From NCBI GenBank assembly GCA_027623995.1, contig JAQBUF010000033.1, positions 1 through 36,073 of the forward strand: DNA of 36,073 nt. Direction: 5' to 3'. The stretch comes from Nitrospirota bacterium. GTDB taxonomy: Bacteria; Nitrospirota; Nitrospiria; Nitrospirales; UBA8639. A program made the position numbers and the translations under genes. Positions within the stretch are counted from its first letter, which is position 1. Each line of letters starts with the position of its first letter. The notes under the pieces were generated by a model. That model did no database searches, was not told the origin of the DNA, and saw only the letters and a program-made list of their open reading frames with translations. Positions 1 to 7,293 of the stretch are shown in pieces.

Positions 1-210
1 GGTTTGGAAGGAGGAGAAGTCTTCATGGCCGCCACCATACCGGGGATCCTTCATTTCGGGCAAACCCCAACTGCCGGATTTAGGTTGAAAGGACTCCCAT
101 GGAAGCTCATTGAACGGTAATTCCTGTGGGCGTGTTACGACGGGTAGGCGAACAACTGTTTCGGGTGGAACCCAGACTTTAGATACTGACTTAGTAACAT
201 TTGTCCGCAT
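1..210 (-). CDS. Partial hypothetical protein (N-terminal 70 residues)
   Basis: An open frame starts with ATG at 210 and runs without a stop off the left edge of the window. An in-frame TAG lies 30 bases upstream of the ATG, so the start is well bounded. The peptide begins MRTNVTKSVSKVWVPPET and is rich in Pro, Trp and Gly, with no signal peptide or membrane segment in the visible part. I recognise no family. The codon pattern looks genuine, but no strong Shine-Dalgarno sequence precedes the ATG. Confidence 0.5.
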   Translation of the reverse strand, partial: MRTNVTKSVSKVWVPPETVVRLPVVTRPQELPFNELPWESFQPKSGSWGLPEMKDPRYGGGHEDFSSFQT

Positions 211-544
211 GGGAAGCAGTATACAGTAAACTTCTCTGTTCTAAAATTTCTCAGCACCTGAGGAATTATTACATCCCCTAACAACCTTTTCTGTAGAAAT
301 GTAGAATAGAAGGGTATCTTTTTTCCTTACTATCAAGCCTGCGCAAGTTAAGACCCTAATTACATTCTTTTAGATCCTCTCGACTCTTATATGATGCTGA
401 GAATACTTTAAAAGGGATAGTAATGAGATATACCGGGATAAAAAGATGAGCAGTTCTGGGCATTCCAAACCCCAAAAACAGGTCTAAAACAGTTTTTTCG
501 TCAGAGAGGCTACCGGCTGGACCTACGTAAGTGCCTGAAAAATA
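211..544. other. Intergenic stretch, no gene seen
   Basis: AT-rich sequence between the partial gene and the tRNA remnant. No convincing frame, hairpin terminator or repeat is visible. It probably contains the promoter of the leftmost gene, but I cannot place it. Confidence 0.5.
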
Positions 545-618
545 TGGTGGGTCGTACAGGGATCAAACCTGTGGCCGGCTGATTAAGAGTTAGCTCCCCT
601 ACTGGAACCCAGCGACAT
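545..618 (-). pseudogene. Degenerate tRNA-Lys(CUU) remnant
   Basis: Read on the minus strand, the 3' half is a clear tRNA. The last bases are ACGACCC-A-CCA (545-555). The T arm is ACAGG / TTTGATC / CCTGT. The anticodon loop is CTCTTAA (583-589), giving anticodon CUU (Lys). The 5' half is degraded: only the middle of the 5' acceptor strand pairs, the D loop is too short, one anticodon-stem pair is A-C, and the T loop has T where the invariant C56 should be. I infer a pseudogene or the 3' remnant left at a tRNA-type integration site. A functional copy must exist elsewhere. Confidence 0.7.
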
Positions 619-628
619 TTATCATTTT

Positions 629-840
629 CTAGCGAAGTCCGGAAAATGCTTTCAATTCTTGTTCCCGGGATTTTCCGGGTTTGACGATGGGCTTAGGATA
701 ATCTTCCCCAAGCTTCACACCTGCTTCTGCTAGTACCTCTCCCGGTGCTTCCCAGGGTTGGTGCAGGTATTTCACGGGCATCTTTTTTAGTTCAGGTAGG
801 AACCGTCGAATGTATTCACCGTCCGCATCGAATTTTGGCC
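629..840 (-). pseudogene. 3' fragment of a photolyase gene
   Basis: The fragment encodes about 66 residues that align end to end with the C-terminus of the intact photolyase at 1450-2880. About 49 of 66 residues are identical by eye, including KYLH-PWEAP and VLAEAGVKLGE-YPKPIV. There is no FAD-binding core and no own ribosome-binding site, and the similarity begins immediately beyond the brnA stop codon. It is too diverged to be a recent tandem copy. It therefore looks like the tail of an older resident phr gene, or of a second paralogue, truncated when the neighbouring segment arrived. It is not expected to make a functional protein. Confidence 0.8.
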
Positions 841-846
841 TCAGCC

Positions 847-1140
847 TCAAGCAGCGCGGGAAGCTGCCTTTTCCAATAATTCATGGATCAGCGTCTGGTA
901 GGGTTTCTTTTGCTTGGCGGCCATTCGTCGGATCGTCTCTAATAGTTTTGGTGACAAGCGAATGGCAATGAGTTGTTTCCCTGTTTGACTCTTGGGTCGT
1001 CCCACACGACGCGCCTTTTTGAGTTCGTCATCGGTGGATTCCGGAATATCGGAAAAATCAAGCTTCCGGTCTGGAATAGGCCGCGCGTTCTTTGCGGCTA
1101 GCTTGCCTCGCCCCAATGATTCGGATGGTTTCTTTGCCAT
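847..1140 (-). CDS. brnA: BrnA-family antitoxin (CopG/RHH-like)
   Basis: A basic 97-residue protein downstream of, and overlapping, a BrnT-type toxin gene. The N-terminal half holds an acidic stretch (DFSDIPESTDDEL) that typically contacts BrnT. The C-terminal part (KQLIAIRLSPKLLETIRRMAAKQ) followed by PYQTLIHELLEKAA is the ribbon-helix-helix DNA-binding domain of the BrnA/DUF4415 family. In characterised BrnTA systems the antitoxin neutralises the BrnT ribonuclease and the complex represses its own promoter. The gene starts inside brnT (83-base overlap), so translation is probably coupled. The ATG has AAGGAG-like bases (ATAAGGAGAAC) just upstream. The stop codon abuts the phr fragment. Confidence 0.85.
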   Translation of the reverse strand: MAKKPSESLGRGKLAAKNARPIPDRKLDFSDIPESTDDELKKARRVGRPKSQTGKQLIAIRLSPKLLETIRRMAAKQKKPYQTLIHELLEKAASRAA

Positions 1141-1348
1141 GTTCCGTTCTCCTTATTGTATAGACTACTAAAAGAATTCGTCCTTGGATGGATTGCCCTA
1201 ACCGTCTGGAACGTTTTTCTTGCTGGGAATGTTTCAGGTCCTCCCAATCAAGCCCATCAGGGTCCGAGAAAACAGTTGCCGCTTCCTCAAAGGGAACCCC
1301 ATGTTTTTCAAAATTGATAATCGCTTTTTGAATATCCCAGGTAAACAC
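1058..1348 (-). CDS. brnT: BrnT-family ribonuclease toxin (DUF497)
   Basis: A 96-residue protein starting with GTG at 1348. It carries the BrnT hallmarks: FTWDIQKAIINFEKHGVPFEEAATVF near the N-terminus (the 'F.WD..K...N..KHGV.F' motif), then ILLVVYT and ETIRIIGARQASRKERAAY at the C-terminus (the 'IRIISAR.A...ER..Y' motif). BrnT has a RelE-like fold and cleaves RNA; BrnA is the cognate antitoxin. The order toxin-antitoxin with overlap is usual for this family. A short palindrome sits 6 bases upstream of the start and could be the autoregulatory operator. The pair lies between a phr fragment and the intact phr gene, consistent with acquisition together with flanking DNA. Confidence 0.88.
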   Translation of the reverse strand: MFTWDIQKAIINFEKHGVPFEEAATVFSDPDGLDWEDLKHSQQEKRSRRLGQSIQGRILLVVYTIRRTEHGKETIRIIGARQASRKERAAYSRPEA

Positions 1349-1353
1349 ATTTC

Positions 1354-1363
1354 TGTATATACA
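1354..1363. promoter_or_regulatory. Candidate BrnTA operator palindrome
   Basis: TGTATATACA is a perfect 10-base palindrome just upstream of the brnT GTG, and the similarity extends outward as TTC...GAA. On the minus strand TTGCCA lies about 17-18 bases before GTATAT/TATATA, so the palindrome overlaps a plausible -10 box. This is where a ribbon-helix-helix autorepressor would be expected to bind. The placement is inference. Confidence 0.45.
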
Positions 1364-1449
1364 TGAATTATGTTAAAAGTGGCAATTGCTTAGCTTTTGA
1401 GGAAGGAAGGGATATGATGAAGGGAAAATCCCTGACCAATTCGGTGAGA

Positions 1450-2880
1450 CTAGGCAAGCCGAGAGAATGCTTCTAAGGCTCGTTCTCGGGAATCTCCGAG
1501 GTTGACGATGGGCTTGGGATAATTTTCCCCAAGCTTCACACCTGCCTCAGCTAATACCTTTTCCGGTGCTTCCCAGGGGTTGTGCAGGTATTTGGCTGGC
1601 ATCTTTTTTAGACCAGGGATGAACCGTCGAACGTATTTGCCGTCCGGATCGAATTTTTGGCCTTGGGTGACGGGGTTGAAAATTCTGAAGTAGGGCGCGG
1701 CATCGGCTCCGCAGCCTGCGATCCATTGCCAGCTTGCGCTGTTGTTGGCCAGGTCTGCATCCACCAACGTATCCCAAAACCAGTCCTCCCCGTGATGCCA
1801 GTGCAACAACAGGTTTTTGACGAGAAACGATCCGACGATCATGCGCACCCGGTTATGCATGTAGCCGGTTTCCCAGAGTTCGCGCATCCCGGCATCGACG
1901 ATGGGATAACCCGTTCGGCCTTGTTGCCAACGCTTCAGCGCTTTTTCATCCTTGCGCCAGGGGAAGGCATTGAATTTGGTTTGAAGGTTTTTTCGGGGCA
2001 GATTGGGAAAATGAAAAAGCAGATTGTTGGAAAACTCCCGCCAGCCTAATTCACTATGAAAGGTTTCTCCATCAGTCCTCATGCCTCCCTGGCTCATTAC
2101 GTGTTTGGCCGCATGCCACACGTCGTTGGGTGAGATTTCGCCAAAGTGCAGATGCGGCGATAATCGGGAGACATTATTCCTGTCAGGAAAATTCCGGCCT
2201 TCCTTGTAGCCGTGAAGTCCCTTTTTCAGAAACGCTTTTAGTCGGGCCTGAGCTCCGGCTTCGCCGGGTTGCCAATGTTTCGCCAGTTTCTTATGCCAGG
2301 GAATGGTGGGGAGCAGTGTTAAATCCTTAAGCGCTACACCCTTGTGGCTGACGAGTGATAAGTCTTTCGGGGCCTTCTCTGGCCTTCGAGGTTCGTTTCC
2401 CTTCCTCAGGTATCTATTTTTAAAGAAGGGTGTGAAGACCTTATATGGCGTGCCGTCGCTTTTGCGCGTGGCTTGGGGTTCAAACAGCAGGGCACCATTA
2501 AAGGTGTGGACTTCCATGCCTGCTTGGGTCAATGTTTTTTGAATGCCCGCGTCGCGTGTGATTCGCCAGGGTTCGTAACATCGATTCCAGTAAATCGCAG
2601 TTGCTCCCGACTTTTTGATGATGTCTTTTAAGACCTCTTGCGCTGGTCCTGCCCGGAGGCACAGTTTTTTCTCCAGTGCATCGTTCAGTGCTTTGAGACT
2701 TTCATGCAACCACCAGCGGCTGGCCGCGCCTAATTTCCACTCTCCGCTCGATTCATCATCAAGAATACATACCGGAATAATGGGCTGCCCGGTTTGATGC
2801 GCGGCGAGGAGGGCTGGATTGTCTCTAATTCTTAAATCTTGACGGAACCAGACGACGACGGGCGAGTTTTTTGTTGTCAT
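1450..2880 (-). CDS. phr: Deoxyribodipyrimidine photolyase (class I CPD type)
   Basis: A 476-residue FAD-dependent DNA photolyase that uses blue/near-UV light to split cyclobutane pyrimidine dimers. The N-terminal antenna domain begins VVVWFRQDLRIRDNPALL. The FAD/DNA-binding core includes GRTGYPIVDAGMREL, TGYMHNRVRM, WFWDTLVDADLANN and WQWIAGCGADAAPYFRIFNP, all diagnostic of the class I family. I place the start at the ATG at 2880, with AAGAAG just upstream, because this gives the standard family length. The frame remains open to 3111, but that extension reads through a REP-like repeat and has no family counterpart. In E. coli phr is co-transcribed with ybgA (DUF1722); a TudS-DUF1722 gene lies 2.3 kb upstream here on the same strand. 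A diverged copy of the C-terminus lies at 629-840. Confidence 0.95.
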   Translation of the reverse strand: MTTKNSPVVVWFRQDLRIRDNPALLAAHQTGQPIIPVCILDDESSGEWKLGAASRWWLHESLKALNDALEKKLCLRAGPAQEVLKDIIKKSGATAIYWNRCYEPWRITRDAGIQKTLTQAGMEVHTFNGALLFEPQATRKSDGTPYKVFTPFFKNRYLRKGNEPRRPEKAPKDLSLVSHKGVALKDLTLLPTIPWHKKLAKHWQPGEAGAQARLKAFLKKGLHGYKEGRNFPDRNNVSRLSPHLHFGEISPNDVWHAAKHVMSQGGMRTDGETFHSELGWREFSNNLLFHFPNLPRKNLQTKFNAFPWRKDEKALKRWQQGRTGYPIVDAGMRELWETGYMHNRVRMIVGSFLVKNLLLHWHHGEDWFWDTLVDADLANNSASWQWIAGCGADAAPYFRIFNPVTQGQKFDPDGKYVRRFIPGLKKMPAKYLHNPWEAPEKVLAEAGVKLGENYPKPIVNLGDSRERALEAFSRLA

Positions 2881-2893
2881 GTCTTCTTGCGTG

Positions 2894-3051
2894 TGTAGCT
2901 GCGGCATCTCATGCCGCCTCTTCTTTTGTTTTTCTAGGAGGTGGGAAGATCGGAAGAGGGCACGACCTGCCTGCGCGCTTGCGCGTTGAAGTGCTTCGGC
3001 GCGTAAACGCGAAGCCGCTTCGGCGGAGGCAGGTGAGATCGTGCAGCGACA
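2894..3051. repeat. Composite REP-like palindromic repeat
   Basis: The left unit (2894-2923) runs TGTAGCTGC - stem GGCAT, loop CTC, stem ATGCC - GCCTCTTC. The right unit is its inverted partner (GGAAGAGG ... GCAGCGACA, ending at 3051), with hairpin GCACGAT-GAG-ATCGTGC, but it is interrupted by a 68-base insertion. The same bipartite element recurs intact at 29096-29182. The outer bases are conserved between copies while stem bases change in compensating pairs. This is the pattern of a REP/BIME family. It begins 13 bases upstream of the phr ATG. Confidence 0.8.
2966..3033. repeat. Small palindromic element nested in the REP hairpin
   Basis: A 68-base insert bounded by inverted ends CCTGCCT (2966-2972) and AGGCAGG (3027-3033). 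It is filled with GC-rich mini-hairpins such as CGCG-TAAA-CGCG and GAAG-CCG-CTTC. Removing it restores a perfect 7-base-pair REP stem, GCACGAT-GAG-ATCGTGC, so it inserted between the A and T of that stem without visible target duplication. Confidence 0.7.
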
Positions 3052-3098
3052 AAAGATTCTCCCTTCGTTCCCAAAGGGCACGATGGGAAGAATTTCTT

Positions 3099-3986
3099 CT
3101 ACTCTTTCCAATCGAAGCCGGAGGCGTTGGCGAGTTCACGGGGTTTGATCAGGCCGGTGAGTCGTTTTTCACCGATGACCCATGTGGGATAACTTTTGAT
3201 GTCGTTCTTTACGCATGGCGCGGTGAGTGCGCTGCCCCGTCCGCCTGAGCTGCATTCGACATAGGGGAGTCGTTTAGCGGATGACGCAAAGACGGATTTC
3301 TGTTCTTGGCAGCGGGGGCACCAGTAGGCGCCATAGAATTTGACCCCGGTTTTTTCCAAATGCATGGCCAGGGCCTGAAGCTGGGGATCTTCGGGACCGG
3401 CTGAAGCGTCGAAGACGCCGCTATAGTGCATGTGTAGCGCCGCTACGATGAGGACTGCCACGACAGCGGCTTCTTTGACCGATGTCAGCCATTCGGGCGG
3501 TTGCCGCACCATGGTCAGGATCATAATCGTCGTGATGATCAGGAATGAGGCCAGGCAATACGGGCAGGTCGCTTCGATTTCTATCACTGAGACGATGGTC
3601 AGGTAGGCACTGATGGCGAAGCCGCAAACCGCGAAGAAAATTAGCGGCGTCCAGCTTCCAATCTTGGTGCGTGCCCGCCATGCGAGTCCCGCAATGAGGA
3701 TGTAGGTGAGGCATCCCCAGAGAGCCATGGGGACGCTAAGGAAGGTGGCCCAACGACTGCTCTGCACGATGTCACACCCAGAGCCTTCGCTACAAAACGC
3801 GGGGTGTTCTCCAAACGAGGCGGTAAATGTCAGATACGCGGTCAATAGGGTTCCAGCTACTGACAGTACAAGGACAACCATATCAATGGGGGACATTTTC
3901 TTTGAAGCCGGAGTAGCAGGCGTGCTGGAAACTTTTTGAGTCCCATCCGCACTTCCTGTTTTTTCACGTTTATTTCGTTTGGCCAT
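3099..3986 (-). CDS. VKOR-family disulfide-forming protein fused to a thioredoxin-like domain
   Basis: A 295-residue integral membrane protein. A Lys-rich cytoplasmic N-terminus precedes four to five membrane helices (about 35-56, 80-102, 113-135, 144-162, 171-186). VKOR catalytic features are a loop cysteine pair at residues 65 and 71 (FCSEGSGC), the S/T-containing segment before VPMALWG, and the quinone-side CPYC at 141-144. A periplasmic thioredoxin-like domain follows, with CPRC at 223-226, a second Cys pair at 245/258 and cis-proline in SYPTW. Bacterial VKOR-Trx fusions re-oxidise secreted proteins by passing electrons to quinone, in place of DsbA/DsbB. The ATG at 3986 is preceded by AAAGGAAG. 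Several neighbours are exported proteins that could be substrates. Confidence 0.92.
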   Translation of the reverse strand: MAKRNKREKTGSADGTQKVSSTPATPASKKMSPIDMVVLVLSVAGTLLTAYLTFTASFGEHPAFCSEGSGCDIVQSSRWATFLSVPMALWGCLTYILIAGLAWRARTKIGSWTPLIFFAVCGFAISAYLTIVSVIEIEATCPYCLASFLIITTIMILTMVRQPPEWLTSVKEAAVVAVLIVAALHMHYSGVFDASAGPEDPQLQALAMHLEKTGVKFYGAYWCPRCQEQKSVFASSAKRLPYVECSSGGRGSALTAPCVKNDIKSYPTWVIGEKRLTGLIKPRELANASGFDWKE

Positions 3987-4076
3987 TACGACTTCCTTTG
4001 CTGGTTGAACTTGGATTCGGTGTGTCGAAGACTTTTCCCGCTTACTGGAAGTTGAGAGGATTAAATCACAATTGGA

Positions 4077-4547
4077 TCATTCTTCCAAGCGAGCACGAGT
4101 CTTGCTGGAATTGGGGATAAACACCTGTTGCCTGGCAATAATGTAGGTACCGAATAGAAGACTGACGACTATCATAGTGGTACGAGTTTGGTGAAAGCCA
4201 AGCGCGAGTTGATTGATGACTTCACTGAGGCAGGCCAAGGTGAGATATCCAAGATACGACCAAAATGCCCATTGTCTGGTATGCCATAATCCATAGCCGA
4301 TCAACCAATGAATGAGGGGGTGTTGAAATTTCACTGCTTCGCCAGCCCACCCGGAAAACGTCGTTCCAAACACTCTCAGCGAATATTCCGGGTAGGCGAG
4401 AATCCACATGAGGTCGATGCCGCCAGAAATGACAAACAGAAGGCCGAGAACCTTGATGTCTTGTCCGGCCCTCAATCCATGGAAGAGTCTATGAGTGTTC
4501 CAGGACCTTCGTCCCATTGGTGTTGAGGATGTTCCCATGGTCACCAT
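4077..4547 (-). CDS. Hypothetical membrane protein
   Basis: A 156-residue protein with about four hydrophobic helices: KVLGLLFVISGGIDLMWILAY, the PLIHWLIGYGLW region, YLGYLTLACLSEVINQLAL, and MIVVSLLFGTYII. Its N- and C-termini are polar. I recognise no named family. Three in-frame ATGs occur in the first 11 codons. The first at 4547 is listed; the ATG at 4538 is equally possible because no Shine-Dalgarno sequence is decisive. It lies 31 bases downstream of the CbiX-like gene and 90 bases upstream of the VKOR gene on the same strand, so it is probably co-transcribed. Confidence 0.75.
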   Translation of the reverse strand: MVTMGTSSTPMGRRSWNTHRLFHGLRAGQDIKVLGLLFVISGGIDLMWILAYPEYSLRVFGTTFSGWAGEAVKFQHPLIHWLIGYGLWHTRQWAFWSYLGYLTLACLSEVINQLALGFHQTRTTMIVVSLLFGTYIIARQQVFIPNSSKTRARLEE

Positions 4548-4578
4548 CGCCGATCTGGGGTGAGTCCTTATGCGAGTA

Positions 4579-5109
4579 TTATGATGTGTGTGCCGGTGCT
4601 GTTTGAAACTGTTTTAAATGGGCCGCCAGCATTTCCGCGACTTTGCCAAGATCAAATGGCCAGGCATAGGTGAGGGTGATTCCAGGATGCTTCTTTCGCA
4701 ATTCTACCATTTCCTCAGGGATTTCATATTCCGAATGAGATCCGCCTGGGGTGAACATGGTGGAAACCACCGTGATGTCTTTTGCGCCCTCGGCAATCTG
4801 TGTTTCAATCGCTTCTTCTAAGGTCGGAGTGCAGAACTCGTTATACGCCGTTGAAAAATGGGCACCATCGATCAAGGGCTTTAATTGGGAGGCGAGTTTT
4901 TCCAGCCCTGCTTGATAGGGATCGGTTTCCGGGGTTCGTGGCCAGAGCCGAATGTGTTGGTCAAGTTCGTGTTCTTCGGAAGACATGGGTTGTCCCGCCG
5001 CTCGTCGTTGTGCTTCCAGGCGTTTTAATTTTGTGACTTTATCTCCAGGATACCCTTTCGGAATCCCTCCGTGACCGACAAGCACTACTCCTCGTTCTGC
5101 TTTAGACAT
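4579..5109 (-). CDS. CbiX/SirB-like chelatase-family protein
   Basis: A 176-residue protein with VVLVGHGGIPKG at the N-terminus, the beta-strand and metal-ligand histidine characteristic of sirohydrochlorin/anaerobic cobalt chelatases, and VVSTMFTPGGSHSEYEIPEEM in the second half, where such enzymes carry the second ligand histidine. A polar insert (about 25-55) is unusual for short CbiX-S proteins. The substrate cannot be told from sequence; siroheme or cobalamin metallation are family precedents. The start is fixed by AAGGAG, which lies 8 bases before the ATG at 5109 but only 2 bases before the alternative ATG at 5115. Confidence 0.8.
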   Translation of the reverse strand: MSKAERGVVLVGHGGIPKGYPGDKVTKLKRLEAQRRAAGQPMSSEEHELDQHIRLWPRTPETDPYQAGLEKLASQLKPLIDGAHFSTAYNEFCTPTLEEAIETQIAEGAKDITVVSTMFTPGGSHSEYEIPEEMVELRKKHPGITLTYAWPFDLGKVAEMLAAHLKQFQTAPAHTS

Positions 5110-5212
5110 GATCATGACTCCTTGGTCTACAGATTATGGTTTTCTCAATTCTTCCAATCATACAAAACTTTACTTCTCTCTGCCGAATGTTTCTGGGGAC
5201 ACCTCTTGGGGA

Positions 5213-6214
5213 TTACACATGATTCCGCAACATGAGTTCCTTGGGATGTGGCGTCAGGTACACCTGATCGAGTAAATAGCTGATCTGGTGGATTCTGACA
5301 TAATGAACAATAAGCGTGAGGGGCACGATAAGGGGAGTGAGCCCTCGATGATAGTCTTCAATGACCTCGACCAATTCCTGGCGTTCCTCTCGTGACAGTT
5401 CCTTTTTTAAAAATCCCGCCAGGTGTTGGAGGACATCGACATGTTTTCTGGTGGTGACCTTGACCTTGAGAGCTTCCATGAACAGAGTTCCATACTCGGC
5501 CATCAATTCGCTTGGAGAATATTTTTTGCTATTTGCAACGAGTTGACCCAACTTTTGATAATGGGTCCGACCATGGGCCAACAACAAAAATTTGTGTCGG
5601 GTATGAAAGTCGATGAGAGCCCGTCGGCTGACTCGCGTTTGATTCAGGAGACGCCATCGTTGGTAGCAAAAGACACGTTCGACAAAATTCTCCCTCAAGA
5701 TGGGATCATTTAAACGCCCGTCTTCCTCAACGGGAATCAGGGGATTGTTCTCGATAAATCTTTGGGCGAACAGTCCTCTTCCATGAGGGTTGGGCATTCC
5801 ATGATCATTATAGATGCGCACCCGATGGACTCCACAGCTTGGCGAATCCTTTTTAAAGACAAAGCCATCTAAATTCATCGTTCCAAGTTCTTGTACTTTT
5901 TTCTGGGAATATTTTTTCAGGAGGGAGGTGTGATCTTTCTTTGTCTTGATGGTGAGCAGGGTTGGATCGCTGGAACTTCCTACTAAGCGCATAGCCTCTC
6001 TGGGAATACCCAACCCCGCCTCGTATTCCGGGCAGACAGGGACCCATTCGACGAATTGGCTGAAGGTATCGGTTAAAAACCTGTCACGTTTGTGTCCCCC
6101 ATCAAATCTCACTTCATCTCCCAGTAGGCACCGACTGATACCGATGCGGAGTGTTGAGGGAAGCGCACCGTTTGCGCCTTCAGGTGTTTCGGGTTTCGTA
6201 AGTTTCTTCTTCAT
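5213..6214 (-). CDS. TudS-like (DUF523) / DUF1722 (YbgA) fusion protein
   Basis: A 333-residue two-domain protein. Residues 23-165 are DUF523/TudS: GISRCLLGDEVRFDGGHKRD (Cys29), VPVCPEYEAGLGIPRE (Cys61) and FKKDSPSCGVHRV (Cys127). The three cysteines match the ligands of the [4Fe-4S] cluster in thiouracil desulfidases. Residues about 205-325 are DUF1722, the E. coli YbgA domain (FHTRHKFLLLAHGRTHYQKLG; LTLIVHYV). The fusion is common, and this family is often encoded beside photolyase genes, as is phr here. It may act in handling sulfur-modified or photodamaged nucleobases, but no function is proven for the DUF1722 half. Confidence 0.92.
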   Translation of the reverse strand: MKKKLTKPETPEGANGALPSTLRIGISRCLLGDEVRFDGGHKRDRFLTDTFSQFVEWVPVCPEYEAGLGIPREAMRLVGSSSDPTLLTIKTKKDHTSLLKKYSQKKVQELGTMNLDGFVFKKDSPSCGVHRVRIYNDHGMPNPHGRGLFAQRFIENNPLIPVEEDGRLNDPILRENFVERVFCYQRWRLLNQTRVSRRALIDFHTRHKFLLLAHGRTHYQKLGQLVANSKKYSPSELMAEYGTLFMEALKVKVTTRKHVDVLQHLAGFLKKELSREERQELVEVIEDYHRGLTPLIVPLTLIVHYVRIHQISYLLDQVYLTPHPKELMLRNHV

Positions 6215-6314
6215 GGAGTGATCGGTTTCGGTTTTCTATAAATGTTCGATGAAAATGCAGAAAGAGAAAGTCACCGTTGTTTTGTGCGGCAATTGGTTCG
6301 TCATGTTCCGTGAC

Positions 6315-6794
6315 TCAGGTGTGTTTTTCTTCCGATAACATGTCTTCACTTACGCGGATGACCTTCACTTCCCGAACCTCGGAAAATGTTTTCACCGTTA
6401 GCGTGACGGATGTCCCAATCTCTCCCCGTATGATGGCCACGACTTCTCGATATGTTTTGCCTTTCACCGGCTGTCCATCCACGGCCAAAATTTCCTGTCC
6501 ATGAGTGAGTCCCGCTCTGGTTGCCGGTCCTGCCGGGTGTGTGGCCCGAATAAACAAACCTGCCGGATCACCGATGCGCTCGGCGGTGAGGTGCAATGCC
6601 ACCCCAATAATGCCGGGTGGAGGAAGCATCGGTTCTTCCATGTCCCCATGAGGAATTCCCTGCTGGGGATAGACCTCCTGCCCATGGCTCATGATGGGAA
6701 GCAGGAGAAGGATGCCGATGATACTGCTGAGCAGAATCCAATTTTCCACATGTGTAGAGTATGGAAGAGTTCTTGCCTGTGCTGTTGTTCTCAT
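6315..6794 (-). CDS. Exported PDZ-domain protein
   Basis: A 159-residue protein. The start is the ATG at 6794, preceded by AAAGGAGAAAATT; the frame extends upstream to 6842 without a better ribosome-binding site. It has an N-terminal hydrophobic signal or anchor (WILLSSIIGILLLLPIMSHG), a Pro-rich linker, then a single PDZ domain of about 90 residues: GVALHLTAERIGDPAGLFI, then AGPATRAGLTHGQEILAVDG and TYREVVAIIRGEIGTSVTLT. No protease domain is attached, so it probably scaffolds or tethers partners in the periplasm. It follows the DUF4149 gene by 26 bases. Confidence 0.85.
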   Translation of the reverse strand: MRTTAQARTLPYSTHVENWILLSSIIGILLLLPIMSHGQEVYPQQGIPHGDMEEPMLPPPGIIGVALHLTAERIGDPAGLFIRATHPAGPATRAGLTHGQEILAVDGQPVKGKTYREVVAIIRGEIGTSVTLTVKTFSEVREVKVIRVSEDMLSEEKHT

Positions 6795-6820
6795 AATTTT
6801 CTCCTTTTTGAGACGTAACC

Positions 6821-7282
6821 TTATATCAATCCTATCAAGCAAAATCCGATGATCAGTACCAGACTGTTGAGTTGCACTGACAAGCGATGAAGGGCATCTC
6901 GATCTTTTCGTAGAGAAACGATTTTAATCCCGAGTCTTTCAGTTTCTTTGAGCTGATCACTCAATGCATTGATCTTGGGCGTCAATGGAGATCGACAATA
7001 ATTTTCGATAGCTAAGATTCCAAGCCACAGGGTGGAGGAAATCAAGTCAATTGGCCCGAATCCGTTCAGAAGCCCGATACTCGTGATGGTTGCCCATCCC
7101 ACGATTGCGGCAACCATGCCCAGTGCATAGTAGCGAGGAAAGAGTTGTCGAACGACTTTGGCAAAGGAATCTGCATCCAAGGTTCGTGCGAGGACAGGAG
7201 CCGTGATGAAGGACAAAAACACGATCTTCCCTACTAAGACGGCAATCGCCACCACATGAAGATAAGCTAGGCTTTCTATCAT
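6821..7282 (-). CDS. DUF4149 membrane protein
   Basis: About 153 residues with four predicted helices (residues about 6-30, 50-75, 78-95, 135-153). It shows the DUF4149 pattern of an N-terminal LHVVAIAVLVGKIVFLSFITAPVL and a C-terminal RDALHRLSVQLNSLVLIIGF. No function is established for the family. The ATG at 7282 is chosen; an in-frame GTG at 7288 is the alternative. Either lies 5-11 bases beyond the stop of the thiol peroxidase gene, so translation is probably coupled. Confidence 0.8.
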   Translation of the reverse strand: MIESLAYLHVVAIAVLVGKIVFLSFITAPVLARTLDADSFAKVVRQLFPRYYALGMVAAIVGWATITSIGLLNGFGPIDLISSTLWLGILAIENYCRSPLTPKINALSDQLKETERLGIKIVSLRKDRDALHRLSVQLNSLVLIIGFCLIGLI

Positions 7283-7293
7283 GACCACACTTT

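Noticed and set aside
545-618. Functional tRNA-Lys gene
   Set aside because: The acceptor 5' strand and D arm do not fold, an anticodon-stem pair is mismatched, and C56 is T.
2881-3111. N-terminal extension of the photolyase (77 extra codons)
   Set aside because: It translates the REP-like repeat and nested element, has no family counterpart, and the ATG at 2880 gives standard length.
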